From Pseudomonas viridiflava (GTDB taxonomy: Bacteria > Pseudomonadota > Gammaproteobacteria > Pseudomonadales > Pseudomonadaceae), in NCBI RefSeq assembly GCF_900580675.1, contig NZ_UTBG01000255.1, forward strand, positions 82,466 to 146,465: 64,000 bases of DNA, read 5' to 3'. Position numbers and translations under genes: made by a program. The first letter of the stretch is position 1. Each line of letters begins with the position of its first letter. The notes under the pieces are model-generated. The model was not told where the DNA came from. It saw only the letters and a program-made list of their open reading frames with translations, and did not search any database. Positions 42,784-50,609 of this stretch are shown piece after piece.

Positions 42784-43392
42784 TCACCTCTTGCTCTTGA
42801 TGGCAGTGCCGAGCACTTGCAGGTACGAAACCAGCGCGTCCATTTCGGTCTTGCCCTTGAGGCTGGCGACCGCGCCACTGATGTCGTCGTCGGTGTATGG
42901 CACGCCGAGGGTGCGCATCACTTTCAACTTGGTCTCGGTGTGGCTGCTGTCGACCTGGGCGGTGACCAGCCATGGGTAGGCCGGCATTTTCGACTCCGGC
43001 ACCACGTTGCGCGGGTTGTACAAGTGCGCGCGGTGCCAGTCGTCCGAGTAGCGTGCGCCGACGCGGGCCAGGTCCGGCCCGGTGCGCTTGGAGCCCCACA
43101 GGAACGGGTGGTCCCACACGCTTTCGCCGGCGACCGAGTAGTGGCCGTAGCGTTCGGTTTCGGCGCGGAACGGGCGGATCATCTGCGAGTGGCACTGTAC
43201 GCAGCCTTCGCGGATGTAAATGTCACGGCCTTCCAGTTGCAGCGCGGTGTAGGGCTTCATGCCTTCGACCGGTTTGTTGGTCACGTCCTGGAAGAACAGC
43301 GGGACGATCTGGGTCAGGCCGCCGATGCTCACGGCGAGCACCATGAGCAGCATCAGCAGGCCGACGTTCTTTTCAATCGTTTCGTGTTTCAT
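42784..43392 (-). CDS. ccoO: Cytochrome c oxidase cbb3-type, subunit II CcoO (operon 2)
   Basis: The 202-residue monohaem subunit is nearly identical in its core to the operon 1 copy (VSIGGLTQIVPLFFQDVTNK, then MIRPFRAETERYGHYSVAGE), with haem motif CVQCH at C64, C67 and H68. Differences concentrate in the C-terminal third (VTAQVDSSHTETKLKVMRTL). It lies 10 bases after ccoN. Confidence 0.97.
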   Translation of the reverse strand: MKHETIEKNVGLLMLLMVLAVSIGGLTQIVPLFFQDVTNKPVEGMKPYTALQLEGRDIYIREGCVQCHSQMIRPFRAETERYGHYSVAGESVWDHPFLWGSKRTGPDLARVGARYSDDWHRAHLYNPRNVVPESKMPAYPWLVTAQVDSSHTETKLKVMRTLGVPYTDDDISGAVASLKGKTEMDALVSYLQVLGTAIKSKR

Positions 43393-43402
43393 CTCAGACT
43401 CC

Positions 43403-44827
43403 TCAGGCCAGCTGCGCGACAGGGGCGGCTTCGACTGGCTGCGCCGAACGCACGGTGCGCCAGGTGTTGTAAGCCATCAGGAACATGCCGCTGAGGAACA
43501 CCGCACCGCCCACCAGCCGCACGATGTAGCCTGGGTGGCTGGCCACCAGGGTTTCGACGAAGGAGTAGGTCAAGGTGCCGTCTTCGTTGATCGCACGCCA
43601 CATCAGGCCCTGGGCGATGCCGTTGACCCACATCGAGGCGATGTAGAGCACGGTGCCGATGGTGGCCAGCCAGAAGTGCGCGTTGATCAGGCCGAGGCTG
43701 TACATCTGCTCGCGGCCGAAGATTTTCGGGATCATGTGGTACAGCGCGCCGATGGAAATCATCGCGACCCAACCGAGGGCGCCGGCGTGGACGTGGCCGA
43801 TGGTCCAGTCGGTGTAGTGGGAGAGGGCGTTGACGGTCTTGATCGCCATCATCGGGCCTTCAAAGGTCGACATGCCGTAGAAGGCCAGCGACACGACCAG
43901 GAAGCGCAGGATCGGGTCGCTGCGCAACTTATGCCAGGCGCCCGAGAGCGTCATCATGCCGTTGATCATGCCGCCCCAGCTCGGTGCCAGCAGAACCAGC
44001 GACATCACCATGCCCAGCGACTGCGCCCAGTCCGGCAGCGCGGTGTAGTGCAGGTGGTGCGGGCCGGCCCAGATGTACAGGGTGATGAGTGCCCAAAAGT
44101 GCACGATGGACAGGCGATAGGAATACACCGGCCGCTCGGCCTGTTTTGGCACGAAGTAGTACATCATCCCTAGAAAGCCGGCGGTGAGGAAAAAGCCCAC
44201 AGCGTTATGCCCGTACCACCACTGCACCATGGCATCCGTCGCACCGCCGTAGAGGGAGTAGGACTTGGTCAGGCTGACCGGGATTTCCAGGTTGTTGACG
44301 ATATGCAGGATGGCCACGGTGATGATGAACGCACCGAAGAACCAGTTGCCGACGTAGATGTGCTTGGTGTTGCGCTTCATCACCGTGCCGAAGAACACGA
44401 TGGCGTAGGCCACCCAGACGATGGTGATCAGGATGTCGATCGGCCATTCCAGCTCGGCGTATTCCTTGGAGCTGGTGTAGCCCAGCGGCAAGGTGATCGC
44501 GGCCAGAAGAATGACCAGCTGCCAGCCCCAAAAGCAGAACGCGGCGATTTTCGGCGCGAACAGCTGGGTCTGGCAAGTACGCTGCACCGAGTAGAACGAG
44601 CTGGCGAACAGCGCGCAGCCACCAAAGGCGAAGATCACTGCGTTGGTGTGCAGCGGACGCAAACGGCCAAAGCTGGTCCACGGCAAATCGAAGTTGAGTG
44701 CAGGCCAAACCAATTGGGCGGCGAGAAAAACCCCGAGCCCCATGCCGACGATGCCCCACACCACCGTCATAATTGCGAATTGGCGGACCACCTTGTAGTT
44801 ATAGGCGGTACTTAAAGTAGTGTTCAT
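43403..44827 (-). CDS. ccoN: Cytochrome c oxidase cbb3-type, catalytic subunit I CcoN (operon 2)
   Basis: The 474-residue catalytic subunit is paralogous to operon 1 CcoN, with TSFGRLRPLHTNAVIFAFGG, WWYGHNAVGFFLTAGFLGMM, IWAGPHHLHYTALPDWAQSL and GHVHAGALGWVAMISIGALY. The ATG at 44827 (MNTTLSTAYNYKVVRQF) matches the family; an in-frame extension reaching 44923 is rejected. A strong Anr box (TTGAC-GGGG-ATCAA) is centred about 111 bases upstream, consistent with low-oxygen induction of cco2 in Pseudomonas. Confidence 0.97.
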   Translation of the reverse strand: MNTTLSTAYNYKVVRQFAIMTVVWGIVGMGLGVFLAAQLVWPALNFDLPWTSFGRLRPLHTNAVIFAFGGCALFASSFYSVQRTCQTQLFAPKIAAFCFWGWQLVILLAAITLPLGYTSSKEYAELEWPIDILITIVWVAYAIVFFGTVMKRNTKHIYVGNWFFGAFIITVAILHIVNNLEIPVSLTKSYSLYGGATDAMVQWWYGHNAVGFFLTAGFLGMMYYFVPKQAERPVYSYRLSIVHFWALITLYIWAGPHHLHYTALPDWAQSLGMVMSLVLLAPSWGGMINGMMTLSGAWHKLRSDPILRFLVVSLAFYGMSTFEGPMMAIKTVNALSHYTDWTIGHVHAGALGWVAMISIGALYHMIPKIFGREQMYSLGLINAHFWLATIGTVLYIASMWVNGIAQGLMWRAINEDGTLTYSFVETLVASHPGYIVRLVGGAVFLSGMFLMAYNTWRTVRSAQPVEAAPVAQLA

Positions 44828-44906
44828 GGTTCCCCATCCACGGTTCAACCCAAGCAAGTGCGGCACTTGGGCTGGAGTTATAGGCAGACTAAAAAGCGAG
44901 GCAAGC

Positions 44907-45599
44907 ATGGGCAAAGAGCACAAGGCCAGTATTGACGGGGATCAATGGGCGCAGTGTGTGCGGGAACGCGGCTGGTTGTGGGATGCGGCCTCAGGTGCTG
45001 AAGGGCGCAAGGCGGTCACGCTGATCCTGGCCCACGGCGCCGGTGCACCGATGGACTCATCCTTCATGAACGACATGGCTGCACGCCTTGCCGGGCATGG
45101 CGTGAACGTGTTGCGCTTCGAATTTCCGTACATGGCCCAGCGCCGCGCGGACGGCGGCAAACGCCCCCCGAATCCGGCGCCAAAACTGCTTGAAGCCTGG
45201 CGCGAGGTGTATGCCGAGGTGCGACGTCATGTCGCTGGAAAACTGGCGATTGGCGGCAAGTCCATGGGCGGGCGCATGGCCAGTTTGTTGGCGGATGAGC
45301 TGGAGGCTGACGGGTTGGTGTGCCTGGGGTATCCGTTCTATGCGGTGGGCAAACCGGAAAAACCTCGCACCGAGCATCTGGCCGGGCTGAAGACAGCGAC
45401 GTTGATCGTGCAGGGCGAGCGCGATGCGCTGGGCAATCGGGCGGCGGTGGAGGGGTATGACGTGTCGCCGAGCATCGAGGTGATGTGGCTGGTGGCGGGG
45501 GATCATGACTTGAAGCCGTTGAAGGCGTCGGGGTTTACGCATGAGCAGCATTTGGAGGCTGCGGCGGTGAAGGTGGCTGGGTTTCTCCGCGGCCTGTAG
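44907..45599 (+). CDS. Alpha/beta hydrolase-fold protein (KANL3/Tex30-like)
   Basis: The 230-residue protein contains LILAHGAGAPMDSSFMNDMA, FEFPYMAQRRADGGKRPPNP, and the nucleophile elbow IGGKSMGGRMASLL (Ser in GKSMGG). A late DLKPLKASGFTHEQH provides the likely catalytic His (GDHDLK). This is the small alpha/beta-hydrolase type found in many Proteobacteria; the substrate is unknown. The ATG at 44907 has GAGG upstream. It is divergent from ccoN operon 2, and the Anr box of that operon falls inside its first codons, so the two starts are closely interlocked. Confidence 0.88.
   Translation: MGKEHKASIDGDQWAQCVRERGWLWDAASGAEGRKAVTLILAHGAGAPMDSSFMNDMAARLAGHGVNVLRFEFPYMAQRRADGGKRPPNPAPKLLEAWREVYAEVRRHVAGKLAIGGKSMGGRMASLLADELEADGLVCLGYPFYAVGKPEKPRTEHLAGLKTATLIVQGERDALGNRAAVEGYDVSPSIEVMWLVAGDHDLKPLKASGFTHEQHLEAAAVKVAGFLRGL
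44932..44945 (-). promoter_or_regulatory. Strong Anr box of ccoN operon 2, inside the divergent hydrolase gene
   Basis: TTGAC-GGGG-ATCAA matches the Anr/FNR consensus at 9 of 10 conserved positions. It is centred about 111 bases upstream of the ccoN start and lies within codons 9-13 of the divergent hydrolase reading frame. Confidence 0.75.
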
Positions 45600-45600
45600 G

Positions 45601-45702
45601 GCCTCATCGCAGGCAAGCCGGCTCCCACATTGGATAGGGTTCACACTTTTCTATTTGTGAATACGGTCAAATGTGGGAGCTGGCTTGCCTGCGATAGCGG
45701 TC
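45601..45702. repeat. REP doublet (REPIN-like)
   Basis: GCCTCATCGCAGGCAAGCCG (from 45601) and the inverted GTGGGAGCTGGCTTGCCTGC (45673-45692) flank a spacer of about 40 bases between the convergent hydrolase and aer genes. The right edge touches the aer stop codon. Confidence 0.88.
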
Positions 45703-47267
45703 TACCGGTTAAACCGCTCTACCAATGAATACTGAGTATTCGCGGTATGCGTCAGCTCTTCACTGAGTTGCGCCGAGTTCAACGCCTGCTCCGAGGTCTG
45801 GTCCGCCAGCAGCGCAATCGTGCTGATGTTGCGGCTGATCTCTTCAGCCACCGAGCTTTGCTCTTCGGTCGCGGCGGCGATCTGGGTGGTCATGTCGGTG
45901 ATATGCGCCACGGCCTCGCTGATGCCCACCAGCGCCTGGTCCGCTTCCATCACGCGCGCCACGCCTTCTTCGGCCTGGCGATGCCCGGCGTCCATGGTTT
46001 GCACGGCAGCCGCCGCGGTGTGCTGCAGCTTGGCGATCAGGGTATGGATCTGCCCGGTCGACTCGGCGGTGCGTTGCGCCAGTTGGCGGACTTCGTCAGC
46101 CACCACCGCAAACCCCCGGCCCATCTCACCGGCGCGCGCCGCTTCAATGGCGGCGTTCAACGCCAGCAGGTTGGTCTGGTCGGCAATGCCTTTGATCACG
46201 TCGACCACGCCGCCGATTTCATCGCTGTCCTTGGCCAACTGGGTGACGGTCACGCCGGTCTCGCCCACGGCCACCGACAGGCGCTGGATTGCCTCGCGGG
46301 TTTCGCCGGCAATGTCGCGGCCGCGACCGGTCAGGCGATTGGCTTCCTGGGTGGCGTCGGCCGTGCGCTGCACATGGCTCGCGACTTCCTGGGTGGTCGC
46401 CGCCATCTGGTTGACCGCCGTGGCCACCTGCTCGGTTTCCACACGCTGACGCTCCAGGCCGCTGGAGCTGTTGTGCGCCAGGGTGTTGGACTGCGCCGCC
46501 TGGTCGTTGAGGTGTTCGGCAGTGTCCTGCAGCCGCGTAAGACAGGTCTTCAGACGCGCCTCTTGGCTGAGGATCGACATCTCCAGGCGCGCCTGGGCGC
46601 CACGGCTGTCGGTGTACATCTGCGCGATCAACGGGTCAGAGGTGGTCTGTTCGGCCAAACGCAGCAAGCGCTTGAGGCCGCGCTGTTGCCAACTCAGGCC
46701 GAGCAGTCCCAGCGGCACCGACAACCCCGCCGCCAGGGCAAAGCCCCAGTGGGAGTTGAGTGACGCGCCGATCATGAAGCTCAACTGGCTGACCAGGATA
46801 AACGGCAGCCAGTCCTGCAGCACCGGCAGCCACTTGTCGCGTTGGGGAATCGCCGACTTGCCCTGGTTGATGCGTTGGTAAAGCGCTTCGGCGCGGCGGA
46901 TCTGCTCGGAGGTGGGCTTGATGCGCACCGATTCGTAGCCGACCACCTGGTTGCCTTCAAAGACGGGCGTCACGTAGGCGTTAACCCAGTAGTGATCCCC
47001 GGTCTTGCAGCGGTTCTTGACGATGCCCATCCATGGCAAGCCTTGTTTGAGCGTGGCCCACATATGCGCGAACACCGCCGCCGGAACATCCGGGTGACGC
47101 ACCAGGTTGTGCGGCGCGCGAAGCAGTTCTTCACGGGTGAACCCACTGATCTCGACAAACGCGTCGTTACAGTAAGTGATCACACCCTTGGCATCTGTGG
47201 TGGAGATCAACCGTTGCTGAGCGGGGAAGGTACGTTCGCGCTGGGTAACGGGCTGGTTATTACGCAT
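45702..47267 (-). CDS. aer: Aer-type PAS-domain methyl-accepting chemotaxis protein (aerotaxis receptor)
   Basis: The 521-residue receptor has an N-terminal PAS domain (residues about 15-125; TDAKGVITYCNDAFVEISGF, NLVRHPDVPAAVFAHMWATL, then GIVKNRCKTGDHYWVNAYVT) that binds FAD in Aer homologues. A membrane anchor (about 150-190, FILVSQLSFMIGASL and FALAAGLSVPLGLLGL) and a cytoplasmic signalling hairpin (NLLALNAAIEAARAGEMGRG) follow. There is no periplasmic domain, so it would sense internal redox or energy state. Its place next to the cbb3 operons fits a role in moving toward suitable oxygen levels. Confidence 0.92.
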   Translation of the reverse strand: MRNNQPVTQRERTFPAQQRLISTTDAKGVITYCNDAFVEISGFTREELLRAPHNLVRHPDVPAAVFAHMWATLKQGLPWMGIVKNRCKTGDHYWVNAYVTPVFEGNQVVGYESVRIKPTSEQIRRAEALYQRINQGKSAIPQRDKWLPVLQDWLPFILVSQLSFMIGASLNSHWGFALAAGLSVPLGLLGLSWQQRGLKRLLRLAEQTTSDPLIAQMYTDSRGAQARLEMSILSQEARLKTCLTRLQDTAEHLNDQAAQSNTLAHNSSSGLERQRVETEQVATAVNQMAATTQEVASHVQRTADATQEANRLTGRGRDIAGETREAIQRLSVAVGETGVTVTQLAKDSDEIGGVVDVIKGIADQTNLLALNAAIEAARAGEMGRGFAVVADEVRQLAQRTAESTGQIHTLIAKLQHTAAAAVQTMDAGHRQAEEGVARVMEADQALVGISEAVAHITDMTTQIAAATEEQSSVAEEISRNISTIALLADQTSEQALNSAQLSEELTHTANTQYSLVERFNR

Positions 47268-47366
47268 GGTTGTTCAATCCGCAAGGCTTTCAGGGGTTAT
47301 CGGCCATGGCGGGGGTTTATTTAACTTATTTTTGCAACAATCGACGGCCTGGCACCTTGCTGACAG

Positions 47367-48548
47367 TTATTCAACTTTTCCTGTGTTGAGAATCTCAACT
47401 GCCATGCGTTGCTGGATGGCGTCTCGCGAGTATGCCTGTATAAAAGCACCGCGGTCAGTGCCGCTGAGTTTCAGTCGGGCCAATTCGGCAACGGCGGCGT
47501 CGGGGTTGCCTGGGGCAAACACACAGGCGTTGGCGATGTTGCCGAGCGTGAATTCTTTTGAGAACCCCGGCAGGCCCGCCAGGATGGGTTTACCGGTGGC
47601 TGCATATTCAAACAATTTCGAAGGGATGACTTTGTAGAACGCCTTGAAATTATTGAGGTGTAGAAACAGCACATCCGCCTGCTGATAGTAATGAATCAGT
47701 CCGTCACGCGGCATGGGCGGAATAAGCACGACGTTTTTGACCTGTCGCTTGATCAACGCAGCGCTCAATTGCTTCAGGGTACTGCCGTCGCCAATCACAT
47801 AAAAACATGCCGTGTTTGCCAGGCGCTCCGCCAGTGGCGGGAGGATTTTCTCCAGGCCCTGGCCTGCGCCAATGTTGCCCGCGTAGACAATGTTCAAGGG
47901 GCCTACCTGCCGAGTGAGCGTGCCTGGATAAAAGGCTGTTTGCAGGAATAGATCGTCGACGCCGTTGGTATGCGTCGAGAAACTCCGGTGCGGATAACGT
48001 GCCGAGAAATAACTCAGGAAAGCCGGCGACACCAGGTTGACCTGCGTAGCGTGCTTGAGGGTGTTTTTTTCCACCCATGAAAACACTCGCGTCAGGCCTG
48101 TGCCGAACATGCCGGGGAACAGTTCGGGCAGCACGTCGACGAAGATATCCCGGATATCCAGATACAGGGGAGTGTGGGTTTTTCGTGCGATCAAGGCGCC
48201 CAGCGCAGCGGTCATCAGGCGCGAGGAGGTCGCAACGATCAAGTCATACTGTTTGCCTTTTATCGCTTTACGCACGCCGTAGGCATAGTGGGCAAACCCC
48301 CGGGCTTGGCCCCATACACCGCACGCATGAGTAGGCAGGGCGATACGCGTGACGGACAGACCCGGCTGGGGCGTGGGGAGAGTTCCGGCAACCTTGTAGG
48401 ACGGGTATCGATTAGGTTGGGTGGTCACCAAGTCGATCTCGACCTCGCCGTTACCTTGGATGAGCAGGGCATTGACCAGCGCCTCGATGCGAAATGACGA
48501 CAGGTCGGGCGGAAAGTAGTAGCTCAGAACGAGGATACGCATGGTCAT
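47367..48548 (-). CDS. Glycosyltransferase, GT4 (GT-B) type
   Basis: The 393-residue protein starts MTMRILVLSYYFPPDLSSFR, the usual N-terminus of GT4 glycosyltransferases. It contains LIVATSSRLMTAALGALIAR, the domain-bridging NIVYAGNIGAGQGLEKILPP, and the donor-binding KLFEYAATGKPILAGLPGFS. It probably adds one sugar to a lipid-linked or polymeric surface glycan in the cytoplasm. The ATG at 48548 overlaps the upstream stop as ATGA; a second ATG at 48542 is also possible. It is the last gene of the wecB-to-GT operon. Confidence 0.88.
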   Translation of the reverse strand: MTMRILVLSYYFPPDLSSFRIEALVNALLIQGNGEVEIDLVTTQPNRYPSYKVAGTLPTPQPGLSVTRIALPTHACGVWGQARGFAHYAYGVRKAIKGKQYDLIVATSSRLMTAALGALIARKTHTPLYLDIRDIFVDVLPELFPGMFGTGLTRVFSWVEKNTLKHATQVNLVSPAFLSYFSARYPHRSFSTHTNGVDDLFLQTAFYPGTLTRQVGPLNIVYAGNIGAGQGLEKILPPLAERLANTACFYVIGDGSTLKQLSAALIKRQVKNVVLIPPMPRDGLIHYYQQADVLFLHLNNFKAFYKVIPSKLFEYAATGKPILAGLPGFSKEFTLGNIANACVFAPGNPDAAVAELARLKLSGTDRGAFIQAYSRDAIQQRMAVEILNTGKVE

Positions 48549-49756
48549 GCACGAACCTCGGTTTTGCCTGCCAGCACGCGTTGGTACAGCGTTACTAGCC
48601 TGTGTTCCTGTTGTTCCCAATTCAGATGCCTGGCCGCATGTTTTGCATTGCAGGCAAGTTGTTGACGTAACGAGGGCTTATCGATCAAGCGCGCTAGCGC
48701 CCCGTGCAGTGCCTGATCCGAACCTGCCGCCACCAACTCCCCGACCGAGTATTCACGGATCACCTTGCGAATCTCCGGGAAGTCCGTTGCAACGACGGGC
48801 AATCCGGCGATGATGTACTCGAACAGTTTGTTCGAGTCGGTGGTGAAGTGGTTCAGGCAGGTATTTTCAATAGGCTGCACGCCGATATCGGCTGATGCGG
48901 TATAGCTGGGCAGATCCGCCAGTGAAACGGTCGGTATAAAGTGCACTCGCTCTGCCATGCCCATTGCATCGCGTAACGTCACCAAGGCCTGGGTCAACCT
49001 CCCCCCGCCGATCAATACAAAGTAAGCACCCGGTAAGTTGGCTGCAACGCGTAATAAACGTTCCAGGCCACGCCCCTGTTGCAGGCCGCCCTGATAGACG
49101 ACGATGGGCCAGGGCTGTTGCAAGCCCAGCTCGTCGCGAATCCGCTGGGTGGGAGGGCTGATACTCAAGCAAGGCCGATTTTGCAGCACCAGCGGGCGGA
49201 CGATGCCATAGGCCCTGGCGAAAAACCGGGCGCGGGTGTCGGTGGTGGTTATCGTACCCTCGGCCCTTGGCATCAGCGTTGCCTCGACACACGCCACCCC
49301 TTTGCGAAAATACGCATAACCCTCGCGGCTGGTGCTGATTTCGTGGGCGTCATACACCAGCCCGGCACCGCTGAGCCTGGCTGCCAGCCATGCGGTAGGC
49401 AGGGTGTTGACGTCATGGGCATGCACCACCGCGGCGCGATGCAGGGCGATCCGTACCAACAGCCCGGCGTGCACCCACAGTCGCGCTAGCAGGCGACGCA
49501 GCGGCATCGCTTGTTCGCCAGCCCCTGTGCCGGGCGAAGGGCTGCGCCTAGCGGCCCTCCTTCGCCAGCGCAAGCTACGCGCGACCCTTATGACGTGGAC
49601 ACCGTCGTCCAGTACTTCCTCGCGACACGTAACTCCTGGCGTATGCAGTGCGAAAACCGTGACCTGATAACCCGCCGCCTGGAGTGTTCGGGCCTGTTTC
49701 AAAACGCGGGCATCATTACGAAATTCATTCCAGACAATCATGGCAATACGGGGCAC
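48545..49756 (-). CDS. Glycosyltransferase, GT4 (GT-B) type
   Basis: The 403-residue protein starts MPRIAMIVWNEFRNDARVLK, a typical GT4 opening. It contains VVHAHDVNTLPTAWLAARLS and VYDAHEISTSREGYAYFRKG in the acceptor domain, IVVYQGGLQQGRGLERLLRV in the donor domain, and DSNKLFEYIIAGLPVVATDF with the conserved nucleotide-sugar glutamate. It lies 31 bases after the membrane protein gene and overlaps the next glycosyltransferase by 4 bases. An Arg-rich insertion (RSLRWRRRAARRSPSPGT) occurs near residue 80. Sugar specificity is unknown. Confidence 0.88.
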   Translation of the reverse strand: MPRIAMIVWNEFRNDARVLKQARTLQAAGYQVTVFALHTPGVTCREEVLDDGVHVIRVARSLRWRRRAARRSPSPGTGAGEQAMPLRRLLARLWVHAGLLVRIALHRAAVVHAHDVNTLPTAWLAARLSGAGLVYDAHEISTSREGYAYFRKGVACVEATLMPRAEGTITTTDTRARFFARAYGIVRPLVLQNRPCLSISPPTQRIRDELGLQQPWPIVVYQGGLQQGRGLERLLRVAANLPGAYFVLIGGGRLTQALVTLRDAMGMAERVHFIPTVSLADLPSYTASADIGVQPIENTCLNHFTTDSNKLFEYIIAGLPVVATDFPEIRKVIREYSVGELVAAGSDQALHGALARLIDKPSLRQQLACNAKHAARHLNWEQQEHRLVTLYQRVLAGKTEVRA

Positions 49757-49787
49757 GGGAGGCGGTTCCTGTCGATAGGGAAAACAT

Positions 49788-50609
49788 TCAGCGAAGCGGG
49801 TTGGCGGCCAGAAACAGCCCGTTGATTTTCGGTGCGTGAAGGTTCAGGTAAAGAATGTCCTGAGTCATGACCTTCAATCTGCTGAAACCCTGACGGATCA
49901 GAATCAAGGCTATGAGCGCGACATACAGGTGCGGCGGTGTCAGGCAGAGAAAGTCCACGATGATGAACGCGAAGGTCGCCAGGAAACCCACTGAGTACAG
50001 GGTGTCGGCCACCGTGAGCGGGTACCGTGATAGCACTGTATGCACGCGTCTGTTGCGGTTGGTCAAAGCAATCAGCACAGCAGCGGCGAGCGCGCAATAC
50101 ATCAGGCTGATGGCCAATAGGGACGGGTAGACGTAGAGCAATACAGCGCAAACGATCAGGGCGAACAGGGCGTCGGATAGGCCACGCGTAAACCTGGAGA
50201 ACACTCGGGTCGCCAAGGGCAATTGGCTTTTCAGCTCCGAAGTGTCTGAACCGCGGGTGATCAGGGCACGTGCGCCAGCCCTCGAGTAACGGGCAGCGAC
50301 CAGACCTGCGCCCAGGTAAAGCGCGTAGAAAATAACCGTCAACACGCCCAGCCCGATGATCAAAGTGGTTTTTTCGACACTTTTCACAAAGGGCGACAGA
50401 TAGGCCGGGAGCGTCTCTGAGCCTAACAGGATGACAATTTTGATCGGCAGGAAATAGGTAGTTATCAGCAGTACCTGTGCACAAAAGTGTGCTGCCTGTG
50501 CCATCAACGTGGAGCGCGGGGTGATGCGCATGAATTTATGGCCCAACTGTGCGCACCAGGTGAGTGTCGACAGAATGCTGCGCTGCAATGTCTTTGCTTC
50601 TTCGCTCAC
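49788..50609 (-). CDS. Polytopic membrane protein resembling an ABC-exporter membrane domain without ATPase
   Basis: The 273-residue protein has about six hydrophobic helices (FCAQVLLITTYFLPIKIVIL, TTLIIGLGVLTVIFYALYLG, ALFALIVCAVLLYVYPSLLA, ALAAAVLIALTNRN, TLYSVGFLATFAFIIVDFLC, LYVALIALILIRQGF). The spacing, and the cytoplasmic loop with SQLPLATRVFSRFTRGLSDA, recall type I ABC exporter membrane domains, but no nucleotide-binding domain follows and none is nearby. The GTG start at 50609 overlaps the upstream gene by 74 bases; an ATG at 50531 (MRITPRSTLMAQ) would remove the overlap. A role in glycan export or in membrane recruitment of the glycosyltransferases is inferred from context only. 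Confidence 0.65.
   Translation of the reverse strand: MSEEAKTLQRSILSTLTWCAQLGHKFMRITPRSTLMAQAAHFCAQVLLITTYFLPIKIVILLGSETLPAYLSPFVKSVEKTTLIIGLGVLTVIFYALYLGAGLVAARYSRAGARALITRGSDTSELKSQLPLATRVFSRFTRGLSDALFALIVCAVLLYVYPSLLAISLMYCALAAAVLIALTNRNRRVHTVLSRYPLTVADTLYSVGFLATFAFIIVDFLCLTPPHLYVALIALILIRQGFSRLKVMTQDILYLNLHAPKINGLFLAANPLR

Noticed and set aside
37356..44827. Second ccoNOQP as an assembly duplication
   Set aside because: The two operons differ throughout in protein and DNA sequence, and paired cco operons are normal in pseudomonads.
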